Part shown: one piece after another, positions 14,177-21,334 of the stretch
Position numbering within the stretch: the first letter of the stretch is position 1
Layout of the letters: each line of letters begins with the position of its first letter
From: JAPLXD01 sp041662765
GTDB taxonomy: Bacteria; Patescibacteriota; Minisyncoccia; Moranbacterales; UBA11712
Length of the DNA: 38,419 nt
NCBI GenBank assembly: GCA_041662765.1
Contig: JBAZRT010000004.1
Location: 1 to 38,419, forward strand
Direction: 5' to 3'
Position numbers and translations under genes: made by a program
The notes under the pieces: generated by a model
The model's database searches: none
Told to the model about the DNA's origin: nothing
What the model saw: only the letters and a program-made list of their open reading frames with translations

Positions 14177-14229
14177 AGTAGATTGAAAGCTTGGGGAATA
14201 TTAGCAAGTAATAATTTAGGCGTCAAATT

Positions 14230-14258
14230 TTGACAATCCCGCCGCTTGACCCTATTAT
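14230..14258 (+). promoter_or_regulatory. Promoter of trpS
   Basis: TTGACA (14230-14235), a 17-bp spacer, and TATTAT (14253-14258), predicting a start near 14265 and a leader of about 24 nt. The -10 overlaps that of the opposite promoter (TATTATA read from both strands). Confidence 0.8.
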
Positions 14259-14282
14259 ACCTCTAGAATAATCTCTTATCAA
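14254..14282 (-). promoter_or_regulatory. Promoter of the holin-like/secG/substrate-binding protein operon
   Basis: On the minus strand, TTGATA (14277-14282), a 17-bp spacer, and TATAAT (14254-14259). The -10 shares bases with the -10 of the divergent trpS promoter. The leader would be about 70 nt. Confidence 0.8.
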
Positions 14283-14288
14283 ATACAT

Positions 14289-15269
14289 ATGAAACAACGC
14301 ATCTTTTCAGGCATTCAGCCTTCTGGAACGCTTCATTTGGGAAACTACCTGGGCGCGATCAAAAACTGGATTGCCCTTCAGGAAAAATATGAATCGATAT
14401 TTTCGGTCGTCGATCTTCACGCCATCACCGTCCCCCAAAACCCCGATGAGCTCCGCAAAAAAACGATCGAGATGGCAAAGATCTATCTCGCCGCAGGTAT
14501 AGATACGCAAGAGTCAACGATTTTTGTTCAGTCTCATATTCCCCAACACTCAGAACTCGCCTGGATTCTGAACACGATCACAAAAATTCCGGAGCTCGAA
14601 CGAATGACCCAGTTCAAGGACAAGTCTTCTGCAAATAAGCAAAATATCAACGCGGGGCTTTTCAACTATCCCGTTCTTATGGCCGCGGATATTCTTCTCT
14701 ACAACACGAATGTCGTTCCCGTCGGTGAAGACCAGCTCCAGCACGTCGAACTCGCCCGCACTCTCGCGAAAAGATTCAACAGCACTTTCGGTGAAACTTT
14801 CGTCGTTCCCGAACCATTTGTTGCAAAAGAAGGAATGCGAATCATGGGACTCGATGACCCGACAAAAAAAATGTCAAAATCCGCCGCATCCGAGTACAAT
14901 TATATCGCTCTCACCGACACTCCTGAAAAAATACGCGAAAAGATCAAAAAAGCCGTCACCGACAGCGGAAAAGATATCAAATATGCCGACGACAAACCGG
15001 CCATCAAGAATCTGATCAATATATATGCGCTTCTCGACAACGCCGAACCCAAAGACATCGAGGAATCTTACAAAGGCAAAAGCTATTCTGAATTCAAAGC
15101 AGATCTTGCTGAAGTGATTGTTGATTTCTTGAAAGATTTTCAGGAGAAATACAATTCGATTGACGATAACGAAGTTTTGAAGATATTGGAAGCAGGAAAA
15201 GAAAAGGCCAAAAAATTGGCGGAAGAGAAAATGAATGCAGTGAGAGAAAGAGTTGGATTGCTGGCATAA
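14289..15269 (+). CDS. trpS: Tryptophan--tRNA ligase
   Basis: Class I aminoacyl-tRNA synthetase that charges tRNA-Trp. The 326-residue length is normal for the bacterial compact form. The HIGH-type motif is HLGN (16-19) within GIQPSGTLHLGNYLGAI; the catalytic KMSKS is at 194-198 (PTKKMSKSAAS). Other family landmarks are MAADILLY (131-138) and VPVGEDQLQH (143-152), which contact tryptophan and ATP. The start is ATG at 14289-14291, with no clear Shine-Dalgarno. It is transcribed divergently from the holin-like/secG operon. The next gene starts 56 nt downstream with its own strong ribosome-binding site. Confidence 0.97.
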   Translation: MKQRIFSGIQPSGTLHLGNYLGAIKNWIALQEKYESIFSVVDLHAITVPQNPDELRKKTIEMAKIYLAAGIDTQESTIFVQSHIPQHSELAWILNTITKIPELERMTQFKDKSSANKQNINAGLFNYPVLMAADILLYNTNVVPVGEDQLQHVELARTLAKRFNSTFGETFVVPEPFVAKEGMRIMGLDDPTKKMSKSAASEYNYIALTDTPEKIREKIKKAVTDSGKDIKYADDKPAIKNLINIYALLDNAEPKDIEESYKGKSYSEFKADLAEVIVDFLKDFQEKYNSIDDNEVLKILEAGKEKAKKLAEEKMNAVRERVGLLA

Positions 15270-15310
15270 AAATTTTGTAAAAATAAAAATTCTTTTGAAC
15301 CTTCACAACC

Positions 15311-15317
15311 AAGGGGG
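15311..15317 (+). promoter_or_regulatory. Strong Shine-Dalgarno of the CDP-alcohol transferase gene
   Basis: AAGGGGG lies 8 nt before the GTG at 15326. It supports this GTG as the start. Most neighbouring genes lack such a sequence. Confidence 0.75.
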
Positions 15318-15325
15318 ACGCAGTC

Positions 15326-15916
15326 GTGAAAAAAATATACAGCAATTTGGCGAACTTTGTGACCATCGTCGGAATATTCACGGCGACTTGGAGCATCATT
15401 CTGACCATTCAAGGCGCAACGGGACTCTTGAATTTTTCTCTTATTGTCGCAACAGAAGCAACTGATTTTCTGGATGGAATAATTGCAAGATGGCTCGGAA
15501 TAGAATCTCTTTTTGGATCCATCCTCGATAGATTCAGGGACAAACTGTTCACCTGCTCGCAATTTTTCTTTATGTTTGCGACTTTTTGGAATATTCCATC
15601 GTTTTTTGCAACAACCATTCTGTCTCTCCTGGCGATTATGGTGGGAATTGAACTGTGTTTGTTCTTTGCCGGCCTGTATGGTCTGGCGAAAAAACTTCCC
15701 GTGGAGGCAAACCGATGGGGCAAAAGGAAAATGTTCCTCCAGTGTTTCATTATCAATTGGTGGGCATTATTCTATCACCTAACTCCGTTTAATTTAGAAA
15801 TATCAAATTTTTCCGTCTTGCTGTCCTTTGTCTTAGTCCTGTCGGTTGGCAATTATCTTGCCTACAAAAGCATCAGCGGCTACTGGGAGATATACTTCAA
15901 TTCAAGCCCTGCTTAA
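15326..15916 (+). CDS. CDP-alcohol phosphatidyltransferase family membrane protein
   Basis: An integral membrane enzyme that moves a phosphatidyl (or similar) group from a CDP-linked donor to an alcohol, as in phospholipid head-group synthesis. The 196-residue protein has the complete family signature D-x2-DG-x2-AR-x8-G-x3-D-x3-D: D47, D50-G51, A54-R55, G64, D68 and D72. Several hydrophobic helices follow (about 80-117, 137-153, 161-180). The start is GTG at 15326-15328, set by the preceding AAGGGGG. It probably has its own transcript start or reads through from trpS. The exact product (phosphatidylglycerophosphate, inositol-type or other lipid) cannot be told from the sequence. Confidence 0.9.
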   Translation: MKKIYSNLANFVTIVGIFTATWSIILTIQGATGLLNFSLIVATEATDFLDGIIARWLGIESLFGSILDRFRDKLFTCSQFFFMFATFWNIPSFFATTILSLLAIMVGIELCLFFAGLYGLAKKLPVEANRWGKRKMFLQCFIINWWALFYHLTPFNLEISNFSVLLSFVLVLSVGNYLAYKSISGYWEIYFNSSPA

Positions 15917-15923
15917 AGAGAAC

Positions 15924-15963
15924 AAAAAAGCCCCGGCTGGAACCATCAGCTGAGGGCTTTTAA
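15924..15963. terminator. Bidirectional terminator between convergent genes
   Basis: AAAAAAGCCCCGGCTG pairs with CAGCTGAGGGCTTTT over a short loop. Plus-strand transcripts end with TTTT; minus-strand transcripts from the phosphomannomutase gene end with TTTTTT. Confidence 0.85.
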
Positions 15964-15977
15964 ATTTGCAGAAAAAA

Positions 15978-17348
15978 TTATGACCGTATGATCCCCAAAA
16001 CCTCGTCTCTTTTTTCTTTCATCATCTCTTCCGTCCTAGCTTCGAGATTGAGCCGCAAAACCGGCTCTGTGTTCGAACCGCGGACGTTGAACCACCAGTC
16101 CGGATATTCAATCGATATGCCATCCATATCATTTTGTTTTCCGTCTGCATATTTTTCTTTAATCTCTTCGATTTTTTCTTGAACATCCGCCACTTTCGAG
16201 TTGATCTCTCCCGAATGAAAATATTTTTTGTATGGCTTTATGTACTCCGAAAAACTCATGCCGCTTTGGGACAATTCTTCCAACAATTTCAACGTCACGA
16301 TCATTGGAATTTCATAGCAGCCCTCTTCCATATTCAGAAAAAAGTGTCCGGAAGACTCCCCTGCGAAATACGCGCCTTCCCGGACTGCTTGTTCTTTGAT
16401 AAGCGAGTGTCCGACCCTTGTGACGATCGGCGTCCCCCCATTCTCAACAATCGTATCCGGAGTTATTCTTCCCGGTCGGATATCATAAGCGATCTTTGAT
16501 CCCGGCTTTTCACGCAAAAACAATTTACAAAGAATCGCTCTTGTTATTCCCGGATCGAGCCGCTCCCCCTTGTCATCAGCGAAAAAAATCCTGTCTCCGT
16601 CGCCGTCAGTCGCAATTCCCAGATCCGAATTTGTTTCTTTTATTTTCTCACAAAGCGCTTCCATATTTTCCGGCTTCAAGGGATCCGCCTCGTGAGCCGG
16701 AAAGGTCCCGTCAAGATCCCAGTTCATTTTGACGATTTCCCCCGGAACATACTTGAACAATTCGTCGAAATACAAAATTCCCATTGCATTGGCCGGATCA
16801 ATAGCGATTTTCATTTTTTTTATTTTCAAGACATCCGCAAATTTCAAATCGTGAGCCACCTGATCCGCGAGAATTCCCTCTTTTTGAACGATTTTCCCGG
16901 CCTTTCGGGACTTTCCAATTTTTTTCCCCATCATCAAGTCTCTCAAATCGTGCATCCCCGTATTTTCTCCAATAGGCGACGCCTTCTCGCGAACAAGTTT
17001 GAATCCGTTGTATTCTTTCGGATTATGAGAAGCAGAAACCAAAATTCCCCCATCATATCCATAATGGGCCACCGCAAAATAGAAAGTCGGCGTGGAAGCC
17101 AGGCCAATGTCGATGACATCCATACCGCCGTCCACGAGTCCCTGCATCAACCTATTCTTGAGAGCCGGAGAAGAAACACGCATATCATATCCGACCACAA
17201 TTTTGAGCCCCTCTTCTTTTTGCAGTTCCTTCTTTCGCATCTGGCTGTAGGCCAAACCGATTTCATATGCCGTTTGATCGTCAAAATCAATGTTGTACAG
17301 TCCCCTGACATCATAGGCTTTGAAAATTTTCGGATTTGTCTCTGCCAT
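15978..17348 (-). CDS. manB: Phosphomannomutase/phosphoglucomutase
   Basis: Alpha-D-phosphohexomutase interconverting mannose-6-P and mannose-1-P (and often the glucose pair). At 456 residues it has the family's normal length and all four active-site segments: phospho-serine loop VSASHNP with S107, metal loop DGDGDR (248-253), sugar-binding GESSGHFF (330-337) and the phosphate loop RGSNTEP (423-429). The start is ATG at 17346-17348. It is divergent from the guanylyltransferase that uses its product, with 84 nt between them. The PMM/PGM and pure PMM functions cannot be separated here. Confidence 0.94.
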   Translation of the reverse strand: MAETNPKIFKAYDVRGLYNIDFDDQTAYEIGLAYSQMRKKELQKEEGLKIVVGYDMRVSSPALKNRLMQGLVDGGMDVIDIGLASTPTFYFAVAHYGYDGGILVSASHNPKEYNGFKLVREKASPIGENTGMHDLRDLMMGKKIGKSRKAGKIVQKEGILADQVAHDLKFADVLKIKKMKIAIDPANAMGILYFDELFKYVPGEIVKMNWDLDGTFPAHEADPLKPENMEALCEKIKETNSDLGIATDGDGDRIFFADDKGERLDPGITRAILCKLFLREKPGSKIAYDIRPGRITPDTIVENGGTPIVTRVGHSLIKEQAVREGAYFAGESSGHFFLNMEEGCYEIPMIVTLKLLEELSQSGMSFSEYIKPYKKYFHSGEINSKVADVQEKIEEIKEKYADGKQNDMDGISIEYPDWWFNVRGSNTEPVLRLNLEARTEEMMKEKRDEVLGIIRS

Positions 17349-17384
17349 TTCTATTGGTTTACAAATTAAGCCCTCTCAGCTACC

Positions 17385-17414
17385 ATTATATAGGGAAAAT
17401 ATATAATTATCCAA
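17385..17414 (-). promoter_or_regulatory. Probable manB promoter in the manB-manC divergent gap
   Basis: On the minus strand, TTGGAT (17409-17414), an 18-bp spacer, and TATAAT (17385-17390). On the plus strand a TATAAT at 17402-17407 and a weak TTTACA-17-TACCAT pair (17358-17386) are possible manC promoters. Confidence 0.5.
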
Positions 17415-17432
17415 ATTGTTAACAAAAATATC

Positions 17433-18506
17433 ATGAAACTAGTCATTATGGCCGGTGGAAAAGGGACGCGTCTTTGGCCCGTGAGCCGAGCCGGAAAACC
17501 CAAGCAGTTCCAGTGCCTCACGGGAGACAAAACAATGCTTCAGGAAACCTATTTGCGCCTGCGGAGAATCGCCGATCCTGAAGATATCTTCATAGCCACG
17601 AACAAAGAGTATGTCGGCGAGGTGGAGAAAGAAATTTTGGAATTCCCGAAAGAAAATATCATCGCCGAACCGATTGGAAGAGGAACTGCTCCGACAGTTG
17701 CTCTTCTCTCCGCCATCATTTCCTCAAAAGATGAAAATGAAATAATGGGAATTTTCGCGGCGGATCATTTCATCGAAGATCCCAAGCCCTTGCTTGATGC
17801 AATAAAAGCGAGTGAAAAATTTCTCGAAAAAAATCCTGACTATCTCGTGACTTTCGGTATCGAACCAACCGCTCCCGAAACCGGATACGGATATATTGAA
17901 AAAAACGGACTTCTTGAAAAGGTTGATGGCGTTGATATATTCAAGTCACTGCGTTATGTCGAGAAACCAAATTTTGAAACAGCTGAAAAATATCTGGAAT
18001 CCGGAAAATTCTTTTGGAACTCAGGAATGTTCATATGGAAGACCAAGACAATCATTGAAAAATTTGAAAAATACGCGCCAGATACGTACACAAGACTGCT
18101 TAAGATTAGAAAAGCAATTGAAGAAAAAAAATATCAGGAAGTTTTGGAAAAAGAATATCCTGAAATGGACAAAAATGCCGTTGAATACACGATCATGGAA
18201 AATGAGCCGAAAGTAGCAGTTATTCCTTTGAAGTTAAGCTGGTCCGATGTCGGATCATGGACTTCACTCAAGGACACTCTCATTTCAGATAACAAAGAAA
18301 ATTTCGTCCGCGGCGAACATATCAATTTCGACAGTGAAAATCTTTTGGTTTATGGATCAGACAAATTGATCACAACAATAGGCGTGAAAGATCTGATTAT
18401 TGTCGACACCAACGACGCTATTCTCATCTGTGACCGCAACAAATCCCAGCTTGTTTCGGATGTGGTCAAAAAACTTGAAGCCGACGGGAAGATAAAGAAT
18501 TTGTAG
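17433..18506 (+). CDS. manC: Mannose-1-phosphate guanylyltransferase
   Basis: Makes GDP-mannose from mannose-1-phosphate and GTP in the cytoplasm. The 357-residue protein has the nucleotidyltransferase signature MAGGKGTRLWPVSRAGKPKQ (6-25), EPIGRGTAPT (79-88), AADH (109-112), VEKPNFE and FWNSGMFIWK. It is the short form without the C-terminal isomerase cupin found in E. coli ManC, which fits the presence of a separate PGI/PMI gene at 10820-11848. The start is ATG at 17433-17435. It is divergent from manB. GDP-mannose would feed the envelope glycosyltransferases at 21928-24625 or others. Confidence 0.94.
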   Translation: MKLVIMAGGKGTRLWPVSRAGKPKQFQCLTGDKTMLQETYLRLRRIADPEDIFIATNKEYVGEVEKEILEFPKENIIAEPIGRGTAPTVALLSAIISSKDENEIMGIFAADHFIEDPKPLLDAIKASEKFLEKNPDYLVTFGIEPTAPETGYGYIEKNGLLEKVDGVDIFKSLRYVEKPNFETAEKYLESGKFFWNSGMFIWKTKTIIEKFEKYAPDTYTRLLKIRKAIEEKKYQEVLEKEYPEMDKNAVEYTIMENEPKVAVIPLKLSWSDVGSWTSLKDTLISDNKENFVRGEHINFDSENLLVYGSDKLITTIGVKDLIIVDTNDAILICDRNKSQLVSDVVKKLEADGKIKNL

Positions 18507-18555
18507 CGAGAATATAAATTTGATTTTCTTTATATATATGCTATCTTTTAGGCAT

Positions 18556-18951
18556 ATGCAAAATGAAACTATTGAAAAAGTTATCTCCATATTCACGAAA
18601 TATCCGAAAATAAAACTGGCGTATTTTTTCGGTTCCCGCGCGGAAAAAAGAGAGGGACCGAAAAGCGACTACGATTTTGCCGTGTATCTCAATGAAAAGG
18701 ACCGTAAAAAAATGTTCGACATCAAATCTTTGCTGATGGATGATCTCTCTCGAGCGCTCGAGACCGACAAAATCGATGTTGTGGTTCTGAATACCGCCGA
18801 ATCGCCGGAGATCAAATACCGGATAATCAAAGACGGAAAATTGATCTATGAAAAAGAGCCCTACAGGATTTTGGTCGAACCCAGAATTTTGCAAACCTAT
18901 TTTGATTTTCATCAAATGCTCGTGAGGCACGGCCTTACCAAAGCGCAATAA
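18556..18951 (+). CDS. mntA: MNT-type nucleotidyltransferase antitoxin (MntA-like)
   Basis: A 131-residue minimal nucleotidyltransferase. The signature is GSRAEKREGPKSDYD, with G26-S27 and the catalytic pair D38 and D40. In the characterised MntA/HepT systems the antitoxin transfers AMP to the tyrosine of the HEPN toxin and so inactivates it. It lies 4 nt upstream of a HEPN gene, the classic arrangement. The ATG at 18556-18558 is preferred over an upstream in-frame start at 18520, because a possible promoter (TTGATT at 18520-18525, TATCTT at 18542-18547) lies between them and gives a nearly leaderless message. C-terminal residues about 95-131 extend beyond the core and may contact the toxin. 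Confidence 0.88.
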   Translation: MQNETIEKVISIFTKYPKIKLAYFFGSRAEKREGPKSDYDFAVYLNEKDRKKMFDIKSLLMDDLSRALETDKIDVVVLNTAESPEIKYRIIKDGKLIYEKEPYRILVEPRILQTYFDFHQMLVRHGLTKAQ

Positions 18952-18955
18952 ACAT

Positions 18956-19375
18956 ATGACCGAAATTTCCGTTATCGAAAACAGAATAAGTTCAATTAGA
19001 AAATATTTGAAAACGCTCGAAAGATATAGAAATTTTTCGATTGATGAAATTTTGAATGATGTCGACAAAAAAGGCGCGGTTGAAAGATATCTTTATCTTG
19101 CTACCCAATCAGCGATCGACCTTGCCGATGCGACTATTTCATACAAAAAATTCAGAAAGCCGACTTCAATGAGCGAGTCTTTCCATATTCTGAACGAAGA
19201 AGAAGTGATTCCAAGCGACCTCACAGAGAAAATGATCAAAATGACAGGCTTCCGCAATGTCGTCGCGCATGATTATGAAAAAATAGACTACGAAGTTGTT
19301 TCCGCCATTCTGCAAGAAGGATTGAAGGACATTGAAAATTTCACGAAAATAGTTTCAGACTATTTCAAAATATAA
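18956..19375 (+). CDS. hepT: HEPN ribonuclease toxin, DUF86/HepT family
   Basis: A 139-residue all-helical protein with the HEPN catalytic motif R-x4-H-x-Y at R100-H105-Y107 (RNVVAHDY). Family members are RNases that cut RNA, including tRNA, unless Y107 is AMPylated by MntA. The N-terminal helices (LYLATQSAIDLADATISY, 46-63) match the DUF86 core that forms the dimer. It starts 4 nt after mntA and is followed by a hairpin terminator, so the two form a compact two-gene unit. It could serve as a stress or anti-phage module or for plasmid/chromosome maintenance; the sequence does not decide. Confidence 0.9.
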   Translation: MTEISVIENRISSIRKYLKTLERYRNFSIDEILNDVDKKGAVERYLYLATQSAIDLADATISYKKFRKPTSMSESFHILNEEEVIPSDLTEKMIKMTGFRNVVAHDYEKIDYEVVSAILQEGLKDIENFTKIVSDYFKI

Positions 19376-19395
19376 TTCTTCTTTAGATAAAAATC

Positions 19396-19422
19396 AGGGC
19401 GGACAATTTTGTCCGCCCTTTG
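19396..19422 (+). terminator. Hairpin terminator after hepT
   Basis: AGGGCGGACA (19396-19405) pairs perfectly with TGTCCGCCCT (19410-19419) over a 4-nt loop. The T tail is short (TT, then GGC), so termination may be partial. A second candidate follows at 19465-19505. Confidence 0.7.
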
Positions 19423-19464
19423 GCTAAAATTTTATGTCGGGAAGTACTGGTTATATCCCTTTTG

Positions 19465-19505
19465 AATCAGGCAGCCGCGGAAATCCAACTACCCTGATTT
19501 TTTTT
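19465..19505 (+). terminator. Second hairpin with T8 tract
   Basis: AATCAGG (19465-19471) pairs with CCTGATT (19493-19499) over a 21-nt loop, followed by eight Ts at 19498-19505. It could back up the hepT terminator. On the minus strand it lies directly after the 41-codon ORF. Confidence 0.45.
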
Positions 19506-19629
19506 AATTTCCTCCTCCCACACATAGCACGACGTGATATTTTTTTGCTAACTCTTTTATCCATTGAATCACGTCCCTCCTTTGAAAAAGATCACCGGAT
19601 ATTTTAACAAACGCTTTTTCCCGTGCCAT
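19504..19629 (-). CDS. 41-residue ORF resembling the N-terminus of an amino-acid-kinase fold protein
   Basis: A short reading frame with ATG at 19627-19629 and TAA at 19504-19506. A strong Shine-Dalgarno (AAAGGGGG, 5 nt before the ATG) and a candidate promoter (19680-19708) precede it. The sequence begins MAREKAFVKISGDLF, has a helix (RRDVIQWIKELAKKY, 18-32) and ends HVVLCVGGGN. The order of KISG, helix, beta-strand and GGGN is the nucleotide-binding start of the UMP kinase/acetylglutamate kinase family, which normally runs to 220 or more residues. All downstream frames are closed by stops, so this is either a decayed kinase remnant or a real micro-protein. The region 19430-19753 contains no other coding sequence. 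Confidence 0.5.
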   Translation of the reverse strand: MAREKAFVKISGDLFQRRDVIQWIKELAKKYHVVLCVGGGN

Positions 19630-19679
19630 AATGTCCCCCTTTGCGTTTATGCTCGCCAGCATTTAAAGTGCGATAAATA

Positions 19680-19708
19680 AGTTAAACACTTTGCTTATCT
19701 ATTGTCAA
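19680..19708 (-). promoter_or_regulatory. Candidate promoter of the 41-residue ORF
   Basis: On the minus strand, TTGACA (19703-19708), a 17-bp spacer, and TTAACT (19680-19685). The -35 overlaps the -35 of the divergent ychF promoter. Confidence 0.45.
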
Positions 19709-19730
19709 TTATCTAAATATAGCCTACAGT
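19702..19730 (+). promoter_or_regulatory. Promoter of ychF
   Basis: TTGTCA (19702-19707), a 17-bp spacer, and TACAGT (19725-19730), giving a leader of about 17 nt. Confidence 0.55.
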
Positions 19731-19753
19731 TAATAGGAAATTAATTAAATCCT

Positions 19754-20800
19754 ATGTCTCTCAAAGTCGGAATCGTAGGCCTCCCCAATGTCGGAAAATC
19801 CACATTGTTCAAGGCCCTCACCAAAAATCCAGTCGATATCGCCAACTATCCTTTCTGCACGATCGAACCGAATGTCGGAATCGTGAAAGTGCCGGACGAG
19901 CGCTTGGAAAAATTGGCAAATATGTCCAAGTCGGCCAAAATTGTCCCGACCATCATTGAATTTGTTGACATAGCGGGGCTCGTTGCCGGAGCCGCTCAGG
20001 GGGAAGGACTTGGGAACAAATTTTTGGCGCACATCCGGGAAGTGGATGCCATCGCCCAAGTAGTTCGCGTATTTGAAGACAGCGACATCACTCACGTCCA
20101 CAACAAAATCGATCCGGCGAGCGATATCGAAGTGATCAATACTGAACTCATCCTCGCCGATATTGAAACTGTCGGCAAAAGAATTTCCAAACTTGAAAAA
20201 GAAGCCCGCGGACAGAATAAAGTTGCTGTCCGAACACTGGAAATCATCAAAAATATCAAAAATATCTTGGACGAGGGAAAATTGGCGCGAGAATTTGAAA
20301 TGTCTGACGAAGATTTTGAGCTGGTGCGAGACCTGCAGCTCCTCACTTGGAAACCTACGCTTTTTGTTTTGAACACGAGCGAAAAAAATATGGCAGATTT
20401 TGTGCCCTTGCAACAAAAATATCCAACCGTCTCGATCGACATCAAAATCGAAGAGGAACTGTCGCAAATGTCAGCTGAGGAAGCCGCGGAATTGGGAATG
20501 AAATCCAGCTTGGATCAATTGATCTTGAAGTCTTATGAGATCTTGAACCTCATCACTTTTCTCACCACAGGCGAAGACGAGACGAGAGCCTGGACGATCA
20601 AAAAAAGCTCCACCGCGCCAATCGCCGGTCGAGCTATTCACAGTGATTTTGAAGAAAAATTCATCCGCGCCGACGTCATCAACTGGAAAAAACTTCTCGA
20701 GGCCGAATCTTGGAGCAAAGCTCGCGACCTCGGCTCACTCCGCACCGAGGGAAAAGAATACGTCGTCGTCGACGGGGATGTGATCGAGTTTAAGATATAG
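19754..20800 (+). CDS. ychF: Ribosome-associated ATPase/GTPase YchF (Obg family)
   Basis: A universal P-loop NTPase that binds the ribosome and, unlike most Obg proteins, prefers ATP. Motifs: P-loop GLPNVGKST (9-17), G3 DIAG (72-75) and the non-canonical G4 NTSE (207-210, where YchF proteins have NxxE instead of NKxD). A coiled-coil insert follows the G3 region (about 125-185) and a TGS domain occupies about 265-346, ending in the conserved YVVVDGDVIEFK. The 348-residue length is slightly short of the usual 360. The start is ATG at 19754-19756. It is convergent with the small helical gene at 20803, only 2 nt apart. Confidence 0.96.
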   Translation: MSLKVGIVGLPNVGKSTLFKALTKNPVDIANYPFCTIEPNVGIVKVPDERLEKLANMSKSAKIVPTIIEFVDIAGLVAGAAQGEGLGNKFLAHIREVDAIAQVVRVFEDSDITHVHNKIDPASDIEVINTELILADIETVGKRISKLEKEARGQNKVAVRTLEIIKNIKNILDEGKLAREFEMSDEDFELVRDLQLLTWKPTLFVLNTSEKNMADFVPLQQKYPTVSIDIKIEEELSQMSAEEAAELGMKSSLDQLILKSYEILNLITFLTTGEDETRAWTIKKSSTAPIAGRAIHSDFEEKFIRADVINWKKLLEAESWSKARDLGSLRTEGKEYVVVDGDVIEFKI

Positions 20801-20802
20801 GA

Positions 20803-21051
20803 TTAGCTCAAGCCAACCATTACTTCCCGATTTATTTCTGCCAGCCGGACAGACACAAGTCCTGAACGGGCCATTACCAGCTTTCTCATCTCCTCATTTT
20901 TGATCTGATCCGCTTTCTTCAGGCATTTTTCATTGGCCAGGCGCAAATCCGCTTCTGCCTGTTCATAGGCTGCCTTTCTCTCCTGAACAAGTTCGGGTGT
21001 GGTGATCTCTTCACGGCTCACTTCTGGTTGTTTGAAATGTTCCAATGACAT
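20803..21051 (-). CDS. Small helical hypothetical protein (82 aa)
   Basis: I do not recognise a family. The protein is highly charged and predicted to be mostly alpha-helical, with a heptad-like stretch (about 20-60: repeated Glu, Lys, Ala) and no membrane segment or cysteine pair. The start is ATG at 21049-21051, preceded by AAGGA at a spacing of about 9 nt. It lies 4 nt downstream of the 48-residue coiled-coil gene, with which it is probably co-transcribed and translationally coupled. Its stop is 2 nt from the end of the convergent ychF. Confidence 0.65.
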   Translation of the reverse strand: MSLEHFKQPEVSREEITTPELVQERKAAYEQAEADLRLANEKCLKKADQIKNEEMRKLVMARSGLVSVRLAEINREVMVGLS

Positions 21052-21055
21052 ATTT

Positions 21056-21202
21056 TTATTCCTTTTGTTTACTGATTATTTCTTCAATATCCCTCCCGAT
21101 CTTGTCCTGTTCTTTCCTCAAATCGGCGATCTTTCTGATCGCCTTTTCATATGTCTTTCGCATTTTCTCGAGATCTTTTTGTACCTTCGCTTCATCAAAC
21201 AT
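21056..21202 (-). CDS. Micro-protein with coiled-coil character (48 aa)
   Basis: ATG at 21200-21202 and TAA at 21056-21058. The product starts MFDEAKVQKDLEKMRKTYE and is a single charged amphipathic helix (Lys/Glu heptads over residues 5-45). It has no known domain. It is placed head-to-tail with the 82-residue gene, the stop and next start being 4 nt apart, and its 3' end (AAAGGAATAA) supplies the Shine-Dalgarno of that gene. A possible promoter (TTGCTG at 21253-21258, TAAATT at 21230-21235, with an extended TGC) lies upstream on the minus strand. The coupling and codon pattern favour a real gene, but there is no homology evidence. Confidence 0.55.
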   Translation of the reverse strand: MFDEAKVQKDLEKMRKTYEKAIRKIADLRKEQDKIGRDIEEIISKQKE

Positions 21203-21279
21203 AAAGAGGTCTTTGACTGCTATACCAATAATTTAGCATAAAATTGGCAAAACAGCAAAACAAAGAAATCAGACTCCTG

Positions 21280-21308
21280 TTGATATCCAGCCTGATAAAA
21301 TGTAAGAT
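21280..21308 (+). promoter_or_regulatory. Promoter of the DedA-glycosyltransferase operon
   Basis: TTGATA (21280-21285), a 17-bp spacer, and TAAGAT (21303-21308), about 20 nt of leader before the DedA ATG at 21335. Confidence 0.55.
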
Positions 21309-21334
21309 AAAGCATATACACTAAGTTTTTTCAT

